From: Apostichopus japonicus
Lineage: Eukaryota > Echinodermata > Holothuroidea > Aspidochirotida > Stichopodidae
Assembly (NCBI RefSeq): GCF_037975245.1
Contig: NC_092583.1
Span: 10,204,764 to 10,268,763, forward strand
Reading direction: 5' to 3'
Length of the DNA stretch: 64,000 nucleotides
Program-made: the position numbers and the translations under genes
Notes under the pieces: model-generated
What the model was told of the DNA's origin: nothing
What the model saw: only the letters and a program-made list of their open reading frames with translations
Database searches by the model: none
Shown: positions 12,640 through 24,409 of the stretch, one piece after another
Numbering within the stretch: position 1 is the first letter of the stretch
Layout of the letters: each line of letters opens with the position of its first letter

Positions 12640-14080
12640 TAACATTGTTATAAGCACATTGTTGGGAACATTTGTTAAAAGCACGTTGTTGTCAGGAATA
12701 CATGGTAAGTACATATTAAGTAGCACATAAATTTTATATGGGTATGCGTATAATTATACTTAGCACATTGATGAGTGTGTAATATAAAGAACACAATGCT
12801 ATATGTGGGCACATTGTTAAATGAGCACATTGTTATTGGTCCATCATTGAGTGTAATGTGAGTACATTGTCCGGATTACATTAACACTACGCACACATTG
12901 TGATATGAGCGCATTGATATGGGACATGTCATATACGCGTATTGTTATGTGGTATGGCAACATTGTTATACTGCGCACACATTGTGATATGAGCACATTG
13001 ATATGGGACATGTCATATACGCGTATTTCTATATGGTATGACAACTTGTTATACTGCGCACACATTGTGATATGAGCACATTGTTATGGAACATGTCATA
13101 TACGCGTATTTCTATATGGTATGACAACATTGTTATACTGCACACACATTTTGATATGAGCACATTGATATGTGACATGTCATATACGCGTATTATTATA
13201 TGGTATGACCACATTGTTATACTGCGCACACATTGTGATATGAGCACATTGTTATGGAACATGTCATATACGCGTATTTCTATATGGTATATGACAACAT
13301 TGCTATACTGCGCACACATTGTGATATGAACACAAGTAGCCAATTGTTATGGGTATATACCTTCTAAGTATTTTGATATGAGGGTATTTGTTAAGAAATA
13401 ATTGTTATAGGCTATGAACAAACTGTCATGGGTGCATTGTTTTATGAGCGCATTGCAGTAACCATAGTAACATTATCACATCGAAATTGTCATAAGAAAA
13501 TGGATATGTGTGAAATCATTGTCCTGTAGACACAATGTTATATGATATTGCTAATGTTGATATCGTGATATGGGCACATTATTATGTGTATGCATTCTCA
13601 ACACATTGCTATGGACATATTCTCATAAGAACATTGCAAAGTCCACGTAATTTTAAGTACATTGTCATGACCTTATTGTAACATGAGCACATAATTGTCA
13701 TGAGTACATAGATGTATATGAACATAGTTATAATGGGGCACATTGTTACGAGAAGACTGTCGGAAGTCAATTGTTATATGAACACATTGCCCTATATATA
13801 GGGGCATTTTTATGGTATATAAAGACCACACTAATATTAATGAATAGATTGTGACATGAGCATATATATATTGAAGCACAATGTTATCGGTACACCGTAC
13901 GTACCTATGAACATATTATTATGAACACAATGCGGTGATCACATTTTCTCTGAATATCTAAACATTGCCAGAAAAACATTGTAATATGCACACATTGTCA
14001 CGAATACATTGCTATAAGCACATCGTCGTTAGCACATGCATTCGTGTTATACATAGCACATTATCACACGCACATTGTAT
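12640..14080. repeat. Degenerate minisatellite, GAGCACATTGTTAT-type
   Basis: A roughly 14-bp degenerate unit (GCACATTGTTAT/GAGCACATTG) fills this stretch. Between 12892 and 13330 six such units form a higher-order repeat of about 84 bp, seen as CACACATTG starts at 12892, 12976, 13059, 13143, 13227 and 13313. Because 84 is divisible by three, long open frames arise on both strands, but these are repeat translations rather than genes. Confidence 0.85.
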
Positions 14081-14109
14081 AACGGACAAGTTGTCTCTTT
14101 AATGAACTT

Positions 14110-15772
14110 CAGTGGCGGAGATTTCTTGTCAGAAGTGGGGGGGTTGCAGGCCATTGATGAAATAAAAAGTCATAACTGCTGGCTCACTATCTAAGTGGAG
14201 CGCCACCATAAGTTGGCGCGAAGTGCACAAGAATTTTTTGGCAAATATTGCCTCCCAGATTGCAGTAAATGGCACTGCCCAGGCCTTGAGAAGCTGCATT
14301 TAACCAGGGGCGTATGCAGGATTTACTTACCCGGGGGCGCGTATTACTATCTAAGCGGAGCGCCACCATTGGTTGGCGCGAAGCGTACAAGCAAATTTCT
14401 GGTTTTGGTACCCCCAAATTACCGGAAATGGCTTCTCGGGCTTGAAACTGACCAACCATATATATGTACACTTTGCCTGAGAACCAAGTTTTTTCCAAAT
14501 ACTTTTTTTCTTATCTATAACCTTTTTGAAGATTGTCACCAGTCACACATCATGTTCGACTTCATCACATATCCTGTGGATCATTGCTTTTGTAGGTGAT
14601 TCTTCATCGCGGCCCACAATATACGTTAGCCCCACTGTTCAGAATTTGAAAATTCACAATTCTCGTGAATAAATTCACTTCAAAACATACCCATAATGTT
14701 GCACAAAATATCATCTATGGACAACCGATATAGAAAAACCTCCTTCAAACCCAAACAGACGGGTCAAAATTGCACGAGTATGATGAAGTATGAAGAAGAA
14801 TGTTGGTTAGGGAATTTTCGAAAATTCAGACGGCTACTAAAAATTTCGTTGAGGAAATAAAAATATACCAGATATTTCCGAAACCGAACACTACACACAT
14901 CGACAGTTTTGAGAATGGGCGCAGATCAGTCTTGGATAATGGTGGGGACGCGTGTCTGTTCTATGACACTATCTAAGCGGAGCGCGACCATGGGTTCGCG
15001 CGTAGCGTACGATTTTTTTGGGCAAATATACCTCCCAGATCGCCGGAAATAACACTTCCCAGACCTAATGATGCTCCTAAACCTCCTTAAGTTTTAGATC
15101 TCATGGCTTAGAAATTTAGTTTGGAGAAATACATGGGCGTCTGCAGAAAGAAAATCAGGGGACAAATAATCCAAGTAGACTTTTGTATATACGCCCATGG
15201 TTTGGAGGCTGTTTATCGTGGAACGCCATTTTTATGCTCACTGATATGATGTGATATCTGCTGTTTGCTTTACAAATTCGAATAATTTTGTCACTGTTCC
15301 TCTTTCTCTTCCCGTTTTCTTGCCGTATTTTCTACTCCATCCTTTTCTCTCTTTCTTCTTTTTCTTTTCCTTCACCTCGTTGAAGTTGGCAAGTGTATAC
15401 AGTTCCAAAGCTATTCAACAGCAACAAAACGCTATTTTGTGTATGTCTGTTGTGGGGTGAAGTTAGTGCTATGAGCTACAAGTTCCAATGCGCGAGGTGG
15501 GGAAAGGGGCTAGAAAAAATGTGTGGGTCAATTCTAACTCGGTTTTCGGTCGTTAATTGTTGATGTGGCCTACCAGGTGAAAGGTTGAAATGACTTTAAC
15601 AATTTCAAATTTAATAATTTGATTTATTATGCCATTTGGAGGACATAACATAGGCTATAACAGAACATTACTGGCAAAAACTAGGGGGGGTTGATTGTGT
15701 GGGCCAACCCCCCCTCTTCAAAAAGTGGGGGGGTTAAAACCCCCCCAACCCCCCCTGTTTCTCCGCCACTGA
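14110..15772. mobile_element. hAT-like non-autonomous transposon with perfect 8-bp TSD
   Basis: The terminal inverted repeats CAGTGGCGGAGA (14110) and TCTCCGCCACTG (ending 15772) are exact over 12 bp. They are flanked by identical 8-bp sequences ATGAACTT at 14102-14109 and 15773-15780, the target duplication expected for hAT superfamily insertion. Inside are three copies of the ACTATCTAAG...GCGGAGCGCCA box (near 14187, 14345, 14970), poly-G tracts and no transposase, so the 1.66-kb element is non-autonomous and possibly composite. Confidence 0.8.
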
Positions 15773-15780
15773 TGAACTTC

Positions 15781-17189
15781 GATGCATGGATGCGACCTAA
15801 TTAGTCCTTTCTATTCAAGGCAATTAAATTGACATCGATAAATCAGTTTGTATTTAAATCAAGACATCATCATCTTGGAAGGATATCTAGATTGTATAGT
15901 AGAACAATGTAGTGTATGAACTCGATTTAAGTTTATGATATATATACCGTCATTGCTACACTTCAATAACATAGTCATAAACTGTCCACGCGATGAGGTG
16001 TTTTACGTCACTCGTGTCATAGTAATCAATGGTAGGCTCCAGTTTCTATTTTATCTGTTAAAGAGATACAACTCTGTTACCTTCATAATAAATGTGATTT
16101 AAGAATGTATTTTGATCGTATATGTGCACAGGAGTTAGTTCATACATTTGTTAATATTTAAAGGAAAATAGAAGTGGAAAATATAGAGAAAGAGTTGTCG
16201 CCTGTGTTTTATATGCATATTATTGTTTCAACACAATGTATCGATCATGCATGGTAACGTATGCACCGTGAAGAAATTTACCACGCTTCGCGCGCGTGCA
16301 TTTCTTACTTTTTAGGATTTTTTTCTATACCACTGTTTCTGTAGTATATTATACCATTACTTGCACAAACAACCACCTCCCCCCCCCCCGTTTTTTTCGC
16401 TATTATTTAGTATGATAAAATGTATACTAAAAAAAATCAACTTCCTACGATTGATACAACAGATATATTTACCTGAAGAACTGTGACAGTCTGACAAGAA
16501 AACCACCAAAAAGTCGATAAATACTGGAAGAAAATAAGACGAACAGAATAAAATATCTACCGCCGGGTGTTTACAATATTAGTGTCAAGTTCACTCCGTT
16601 AATTAGACAATAATAAACACTGTAAATAATTGTTGTCCAAAAAAAGTGGAAAAGAATTCGATAATATTTGTAGATAGTCAAAACGGTGATAGTTGATTGA
16701 CAGAGAAATTATTGAAGATGTTACTTTAATAATCATATGAGAAACGAAATGACTTCAATCGATTCATAACAATTTCATTTTCAATCTGTTATTAGTTATT
16801 TTTGTTATTGTGGAGTTTAAATATTCGTCAGGAATAAAGCTACTGTAAATTAAGCTCCCATCTGGCTAAATAAAGACAAACATCGGAACAGCCTATACAT
16901 TGATACTACACACTGCCACCTTATATATCTATACAGCGGCACGTAACCCTTTTTTTTTGACAATTAACTTCGACGTTTGTAATTGCTCACTTCTACCACA
17001 GAGCACGAGGTCGATACGGAGTTCCTTTTAGAGTAGACGTGTAATATGAGTACATCATCATGAGTGCATGCGTGTAGAAGTACAATTCCTTGTGGTGTGA
17101 GAACGTGTACGCGTACTATGAGCTGTAAACGTGGAGCACGAGTACTGTCATCTTGCACTTGTATATGATAGCATATTCCAAAAATGCCC
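15781..17189. other. Gene-free stretch
   Basis: Nothing coding is supported. A short poly-C tract lies near 16378-16389. Base composition is strongly AT-rich. Confidence 0.5.
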
Positions 17190-18010
17190 CGAATACCAGT
17201 GCAAGTACAAACTATGAGTGCGAATACAAAGCATGAAGGCGGGTACAAACCATGAATGCCAGTACAAACCATAAGTGTAAGTACCAACCATGAGTGCGAG
17301 TACAGACCATGAATGCGAGTACAAGTGTGTCAGTACAAACCATGAGTACGAGTACAAACTCTGAATACGAGTACAAACCGTGAGTGTGAGTACAAACCAT
17401 GAGCGTGAGTCCAAACCATGAAATCAATGGTACGATTAAAAATCACGAATACGAGTACAAAACATGAGTGCTAGTGTAAGCCATGAGTACGAGTACAAAC
17501 CATGAATGCCAGGACAAACCATAAGTGTTAGTACCAACCATGAGTGCGAGTACAAACCATGAATGCGAGTACAAGTGTGTGAGTACAAATCATGAGTACG
17601 GGTACAAACTCTGAATACGAGTACAAACCGTGAGTGCGAGTACAAACCATGAGCGTGAGTACAAACCATGAAACAACGAGTACGAGTACAATCCATGAAT
17701 ACGAGTACAAACCATGAGAACGAGTACAAACATGAGTGTGAGTACCAACCATTAGTAAGAGTACAAACCATGAATGCCAGGACAAACCATAAGTGTAAGT
17801 ACCAACCATGAGTACGAGTACAAACCATGAATGCGAGTACAAGTGTGTGGGTACAAAGCATGAGTACGAGTAAAAACTCTGAATACGAGTACAAACCGTG
17901 GGTGCGAGTACAAGCCATGAGCGTGAGTACAAACCATGAAACCATGAGTACGAGTACAAACCAGGAGTACGAGTACAAACCATCAGTGCGAGTACAGGTT
18001 AACTATGCTA
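17190..18010. repeat. Minisatellite GAGTACAAACCATGA with higher-order period near 250-268 bp
   Basis: About 45 degenerate copies of an 18-bp-like unit (GAGTACAAACCATGAATGC and variants) are present. A larger block marked by GAGTACAAGTGTGT recurs at about 17321, 17571 and 17839, giving a higher-order period of 250-268 bp. Overlapping minus-strand frames rich in VCTRTHGLYSYS are translations of this array. Confidence 0.85.
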
Positions 18011-19620
18011 GAATACAAGTACAATTATGGAGTCACTGCAAGGACGATATGGTGTATTTTAACACACAGAGGTCTACATAGGCACCCTTTCCCATAGTAT
18101 ACATATAAGCTCCCTTGCCTGTAGTATATGCACTTATGAGGGACCAGTTAACTAACTCGTATGGCATATATCAAATTTCACGTATAGAATGAACGGCGAA
18201 AATGTAACTTGATAAAATGATTCGTGACGTCACTAGCGCCGAAATTCATAACGATCGGTTAAGCATAACGAGGATACATCCTAAGTGGACGGTGGAGATC
18301 CTATTACCAATGGTGGTACGAGTTCATATATATACTTGCGCATTTTCGCAGCGGAGATGATCTTCAAGAAGTGACGTCACAAAGATATTTTTGTGAGCGA
18401 AGGGATTACAACATCATATACGATGGATTGTAAGTTTATCGCATTACCATTTATTTGGAACGACAGACATGGATAGAGTTACCGTTATTTGGAGTGGTGG
18501 GTGGACCTGAGTCCCGCCACCCTATCCCTCTCTCCCTTCGACACCGCTACACATATAAGAAAATCCTTCCATGCAGGTTAGAAGTGCGCGTGACACTATT
18601 CAATATTCATAATTTACCATTTACTGTTGCCAACGATTCTGATGCAACCGACAGTGAATTTTCGCAAGAACGTGCCGTAGATTTGATTTATCCGCTTATA
18701 CAATAATTTCTTTCTTTTGTAATCAGTGTCACCGAAAATCGTGTCACAAAATGTGAACCTTTATCTGAATGTATTACGGCATTGACTATTACTGCGTTAA
18801 GATTGTCACGGGATTCGGAAACAAAGCATCACGGAAGATAAAAGAAGACTTTGTTTCTGTCTTTATTCTCTAAATATTTCTCCACGTAACCAGGTGATAC
18901 CGGTTCTTTCTATATACACCGCTAAAAGAATATACGAGGTTACCAGCGCAATATCAGATCTTGGCCAGCTTGGAAGAAGTTATGAACAAAAACAAAAACC
19001 TAATTTACGTCCAACGTCTTCTCTCGACTTTTCTTTCCCTATTCGCGTTCAATGTTTTACTAAAGGCGACATTTCATGATAAGATTACACTCCACGAGAC
19101 GCCTGTCGGCCAAATGTTTTGTGTACGACTGCAGCTTTTGCCCTCCGTGATAATAAAATGAAAGTGTTAAATTTCCTTCCCTTGTGTATCCTATAATATA
19201 TATTTATAGTAGTGAAATTGCAGACGGGCTTTATTCGCGCTGCTTTGGCAAGGCTGACAGAAGTTCATTCCTATGCACTCCTCTCGCTCTCTCTCGCTGG
19301 AATAAGTATTTTCATAATTATATAACTGAGAATATCTACGGAACGTCTCGGAATTAAATATTGTCTTATATATATAGAGTAGGTAAATTGTAACGGTGAT
19401 CTTTATGGCAATACATAGTTGAGGGGGGGGGGGGAGGGGAGGAGGTTGTATGATGGGTGTGCAGAGGATTTAGCGGGGTCACAGTTGCATGTGCGAGTGA
19501 TGGAGATGAGGTAATTACTTAAAAACGTCGAGATAGTCACGTGTTCCCTGATGTGTATATTTGTAACCATATATACAGTCAACATCTTGTGAGTGCCCCG
19601 GAACTATTTTCTAAGTTTTT
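18011..19620. other. Gene-free stretch
   Basis: Frames of 60-83 codons occur (for example 18455-18706), but none has a recognised motif or convincing splice partners. A poly-G run lies at about 19423-19434. Confidence 0.45.
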
Positions 19621-19680
19621 GTTCAAATTGCAGTGACATCTGATCGAGCGGAGTTCAAATTGCAGTGACATCTTATCGAG
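19621..19680. repeat. 28-bp direct repeat, 32-bp period
   Basis: GTTCAAATTGCAGTGACATC plus its continuation occurs at 19621-19648 and again at 19653-19680 with one substitution. Confidence 0.85.
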
Positions 19681-19683
19681 TAC

Positions 19684-19730
19684 GGGTGGGGTGAGGTGGG
19701 GTGGGGTGGAGGTGGGGTGGGGATGTGGGG
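19684..19730 (+). repeat. G-rich GGTGGGGT microsatellite, G-quadruplex-prone
   Basis: Runs of three or four G are separated by one to four bases (GGGTGGGGTGAGGTGGGG and onwards). It fits a quadruplex-forming pattern on the plus strand. Confidence 0.7.
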
Positions 19731-19930
19731 AATCTCTCCAAAGATACCAATTCTCGAAGAGAAAATAAACGCCTAGTCTGTATTCCTTGATTTTCGTTAC
19801 TCAACTTCATACTTCATACAACGAATTTTTACATTCTCTCCGCTCACACTGTCAACTTTAAAAGTTGAATCGGTCAGAATGCCCTTATCAATTAAGTAGA
19901 TCTCTCCAATACTGAAGTCATTACACTACG

Positions 19931-19931
<1 letters not shown>

Positions 19932-19996
<65 letters not shown>
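19932..19996. repeat. (AT)n microsatellite
   Basis: About 32 uninterrupted AT dinucleotides. Confidence 0.95.
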
Positions 19997-19998
<2 letters not shown>

Positions 19999-21350
19999 TT
20001 TTTAAGTTTTTAAAATATAACCCTTCGTATATTCTTCGTAAACTTGAGAATAGGCATACTGAATATATATACAGGACAAACATAAACCACTCGAGGGTTT
20101 ATGCATATCAGATTCCTATCACAAAGATTGAATAATAGTAAGGACCTCTAAGGTATAGAATGTGATGTAAAGACGTGATGAGTAAATTGATAACGTAAAT
20201 TTATCAATTTTTCATCTTTGGACAGGAAAATTTAGTCAAGCTATATAGGTATATATACTTTTTTACCATATTCAATACCTTTGTAACATCTTTGGATTAA
20301 CAGACTTTGAAACTAGATCAAAATTTGACTCTTTCCATGATAACAGCGAGGTTAATATGAAGTACAACTTGTATTTTGTTCTATTCGTCTGCTTTCACCT
20401 TGTGACATCAATTTTAACTTCATCATTATAGCCAGTTTGTAATGGGAAGGTTTTTAGTTGCAACATCCAAATACATTGTGGACTTAGACAATGATTGATT
20501 ATTGGATGTATTGCTGACGTAGGGTGCATGGGGGGGGGGGGTGGGATAGGGGTTGACAGATGAGAAAGGAATTATCAAATTAAGGAGTCAAAACCAGAGT
20601 TGTATTAAAAACTTTCAATATATTTAAACATTATGACACTATAAAATAATTTAATATATATATAAATATATGTAAATTAAAAATTGAATAAAGTTTTGAA
20701 CATAAATATAAAAATAAACTTTAAATTATGAGAGACTCTGGACAACGAATATACGAGTCATATTGACGCTGAAAGCAATCAGCATTTGTTTACAAATGTA
20801 TATAAATGAAATGATAACATATTAATATAATTCTGTACATTCTCTTCAATTGTCTCTGTCTTGTGCACTAACTTCCTCTTTGAGCTTTCTGTCTCGTCCT
20901 CACATAATTCAATCTTTCGACTCACAGCACTATCATTGTCATGCCACTTACCCCTACCCTGGATCCATGCACGCATCCTCCTTAAGTTCAGTCCTTCAAA
21001 CCCATATACGACTTTCAAAGCATCGCCCCCCCCCTTCCCCTCGCACCAACTCTCCCCTTGACCCTTCTGTTTACCATCACTTCAAATCGCAGTATGACCC
21101 TCGCCTCTACCGAAGAAAAGAAAAGCTGGTTTCCATAATTACATCTTGAAATACTTGAGTAATATGTTGTACGTATACATACATTCCTTTAAAAATCAGT
21201 TTACAAAGTTAATTTCTTCCCATTTAAGAAAGAGCCATAGATTTTTGTTGTTTTTGTTTTCTTTCTTTTGTGGCTGACGATTTGAGAGCTATATTTATTT
21301 CTAACTATACGACGCTAATAAATTGCATTGGCCTCGAAGCTATGTACGGA
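19997..21350. other. Downstream flank / 3' UTR of the NEK gene
   Basis: No separate gene is supported. A minus-strand AATAAA (TTTATT on plus, 21294-21299) lies about 50 bp after the NEK stop and is a candidate polyadenylation signal. A minus frame at 20779-21018 is somewhat protein-like but has no splice link I could define. Confidence 0.4.
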
Positions 21351-22040
21351 TCAATGACATCGATTTTCCAAGTCCCACATTTGTAACAGTACAGGGAAGT
21401 ATCTCATTTGACTACTACCAATTCGATCATTCATTAATTTTACTAGCTTATCACTTTCAGCCGTTTCTTCTAAACAGTTTAACGCACTGACGCATTTGTC
21501 TGTACCAAGTTTGTCTTCTAAGTAAAATCGAAGGGATTCCAACCTGCCACGTACTGACCCTGTATCATCATCAGATGTAGGCGTCCCAGCATGCATCACG
21601 GTTGCAATCTCCATCGTTCTGTTCGGTGACAAAGGAGTGGAAACGACTGTTTGTTGACAACTAACCGAGAATCCATATTCGATGCTTTCCTGTTTCACGG
21701 CGCTCTCTTCATTAGTACAACCATTTTGAATAGCTGTCGTGTGAACCCTTGATAAGTTATCAGGAGATATAATATTCTTCTCTATTGAAGTAAAATGTTG
21801 CTTAGAAACATATTTCTCGATTATGTTGTCGTTTTTGATGACTTGCTTAACGTTTTCATCTAAAAGTTGTTGAAGATCGCATTTATTCTTTTTGGAGCCT
21901 TCTGGCACGCCATTATGCCTGTGAAAGACGTACGTCTTTCCACACTGAACTTCTTGTATATTCTTCTCATCACACGGTTTAACCAACCTATCTTCAACAT
22001 TAACCTTGTCCCGAATCTTCATCTTCCGGGTCTTATCGAT
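21351..22040 (-). CDS. NEK exon 6 (C-terminal tail, stop)
   Basis: Starts after acceptor TTTTACAG with [13 protein letters not shown] and ends [13 protein letters not shown]. The last 65 residues include a predicted helical segment reminiscent of the C-terminal region in some NEKs; that resemblance is weak and from memory. Confidence 0.85.
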   Translation of the reverse strand: MDKTRKMKIRDKVNVEDRLVKPCDEKNIQEVQCGKTYVFHRHNGVPEGSKKNKCDLQQLLDENVKQVIKNDNIIEKYVSKQHFTSIEKNIISPDNLSRVHTTAIQNGCTNEESAVKQESIEYGFSVSCQQTVVSTPLSPNRTMEIATVMHAGTPTSDDDTGSVRGRLESLRFYLEDKLGTDKCVSALNCLEETAESDKLVKLMNDRIGSSQMRYFPVLLQMWDLENRCH

Positions 22041-24363
22041 CTGTAAAATATGACGAGAATACGGAAAAGGAATACTCTGATTTGATGAGAAAAAAATTCC
22101 TTCATCATTAAGAAATATATATCATATATTTCGTTATATGAAGAAAACGCAATAAGTTCAGCGGAAGTATATTATATCAGACGCCTAATGTTACATGACT
22201 GTCTTAAAAAAAAACTGTCATGCGACTTGAATTTTTCTGTGTTGAAATATTTATTTGCTTACGGCAAAGACTAAGAATCAATTGCGGATTCGTTCCTTTT
22301 CGCAATAACCAAACAATCTCAATTTCTGTGCGAATTGTCTGTCAGTAAGCATCAATTTCTTTGTTCTAAATTATAGTCTAACCTACTTCCCCGGTTGTAA
22401 ACAGAATCTTTCAATCTGACGTTCCCCGTAGTCAGGAAAATTTAAAACAAATTCTAAAAGCTGACAACATCCGTTCTCACCTTATGATTCTGTGTCGTCT
22501 CGATGACGTCAGAGTCCTTTGACGATCGACTTGGAGCAAGTCTAATCATTTTGTTGCGGTGACAAACTAAATGTTCATTTCTTTTGATATTGCTTCCCCC
22601 ATGCTGATCAACAACATTGACAGTCCGTTTCTTTGTAGGTCTGTCCCTGCAGTCAGAACTGTCCCGAGGGTTGGAAAACTTCAAAATGTGTTTATTTTCC
22701 TTCTGTGTATCGTCCTCAGATGTATTTCTGCGCACCGAGGCGAACGAAGAAGTCTTTTTCATGCAGCGTGGTTTCACATTCGCAGTAGTGTCTTCGTTGT
22801 TATGTTTAACGGCTGTTGATTCTTGCCTTACTACACATGATGAACTCTCGCTGGATAATGACGTGTGCTTTTGTTCAATGGGACGTATCGAATACGATTC
22901 TGACTTCATCTTGGTAGATTTCTGTGCCATATTTTTACTTTCAACCTTGTTGCATTCACTTGATATCCCTCCCAATCGCTTTCTCATTCCCTTTTCATTG
23001 CGAATCTCATTTGTCATTTTATTTGTAGATTTCTCTCCAGGAAGTGACGTCATGCTTTCAGTCTTTCGATTTGTGTAATTTAGGACATAGGTCCTCATCT
23101 TTGGGACTTGAAGGACCTGCCAGGCTGTGGGACGCTTGTCTGGCTTCACTCGGAGCAGTATGCACACCAGATCACTGACCAGTAAACTGTAATCACTGAA
23201 ATATCAATAAATTAATATTATTAAAATTAGAGTTGGTACCACATGTTTGCTATAAATAAATTTAAAAAAAAAATATATATATAAAGGAAAACTACGTCTC
23301 CCATACCTTTTCCACTCCTTCCCTCCCTCAATTTTCGAGACAATGTAGTAGATAAAACTAAACAATTAGAGGTCTCTTTGAGTATAACTATTGCGAGGGT
23401 GACAGTAAAATCCTTCATGAAGACAGAATATTGGAACCCACTGTTTGAGTTTTCAGCGTATTGAGAAGGGGTACAATGGTTTTGATCTTAAATAATCACC
23501 AGAAATCATTATATACCGTAACCTTTTAAACTTAATAGTTGTCTTTTATCTCGATTTGAGATTTGTGTGCATGTATTTTGTGTGTGCATGTGGTGTGTGT
23601 ATATGGGGATGCATTTGGTCTGTTTGTGTGCTAGTGTATGAGGGAGGGCGAGAAAAGAGGTGGCGTTCGTTGTTCTTGGTTATTCCATCGGAACCCGAAA
23701 AATGACATTCATATACTTGCATGAATATTATAGTTTGGTATTCCATTTACATCCCTTTCAAGAAAAGAACAATATCAGCAATTTATATTATTAAAGATGT
23801 CAATTGTTGGTTCATATATACTGACTCTGCTTACATTCTACATACTAGCTATTTCAAGCCTGAACAATCAAAGTATATTTGAGGGCAAAGAAACCTGTCG
23901 AACTACACCATCAACATACTTGTTTTGATCTGTATTTTATCAACAAGCTGATGTCCCTCTCATGATATTTACATCTTTGCAATAATCTGGGTTACGATGT
24001 CAAACAAACACCTACCTCGTAACAGGAGGATAAACTCCTCTGAGAATATTCACAACCAGACCAGAAAAGTCCTTAGCTTGAAAAGGATGTTTTAAGGTCA
24101 CTAGTTCATAAAGAATACAGCCCAAGGCCCACATGTCACTCTTCTGGTTGTATCTGGACATATTTGGACCAGATTTAAGGAATTTTGGATAAACAACTAA
24201 CTTATGTCTAATTAAAGTAGCATTACTGTTTGTGTTTACAATGTGAACATGTGTTTGTTTTTTCTTTTCTTATATATAACAGTAGCCACTATAGTAATCA
24301 CAAACAAACAGACTTGTAGTGGATCTTTACTTGTACTCGTATTCCGATACAGTAGTCATGGTT

Positions 24364-24409
<46 letters not shown>

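Noticed and set aside
12844..13343. Overlapping open frames of 73-104 codons on both strands
   Set aside because: They are translations of the 84-bp repeat, whose length is divisible by three; both strands stay open equally.
17148..17983. Minus-strand frames up to 180 codons with VCTRTHGLYSYS repeats
   Set aside because: Generated by the GAGTACAAACCAT minisatellite; three overlapping frames are all open and repetitive.
12640..18010. CRISPR-like array
   Set aside because: Units are contiguous and degenerate with no unique spacers, and the context is eukaryotic.
20779..21149. Opposing 79- and 99-codon frames after the NEK stop
   Set aside because: No recognised motif and no splice link; most likely 3' flank. 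The minus frame is slightly protein-like, so it is noted as uncertain.
22571..23078. Plus-strand frames of 82 and 153 codons
   Set aside because: Antisense shadows of NEK exon 5, which has the correct phase and protein motifs on the minus strand.
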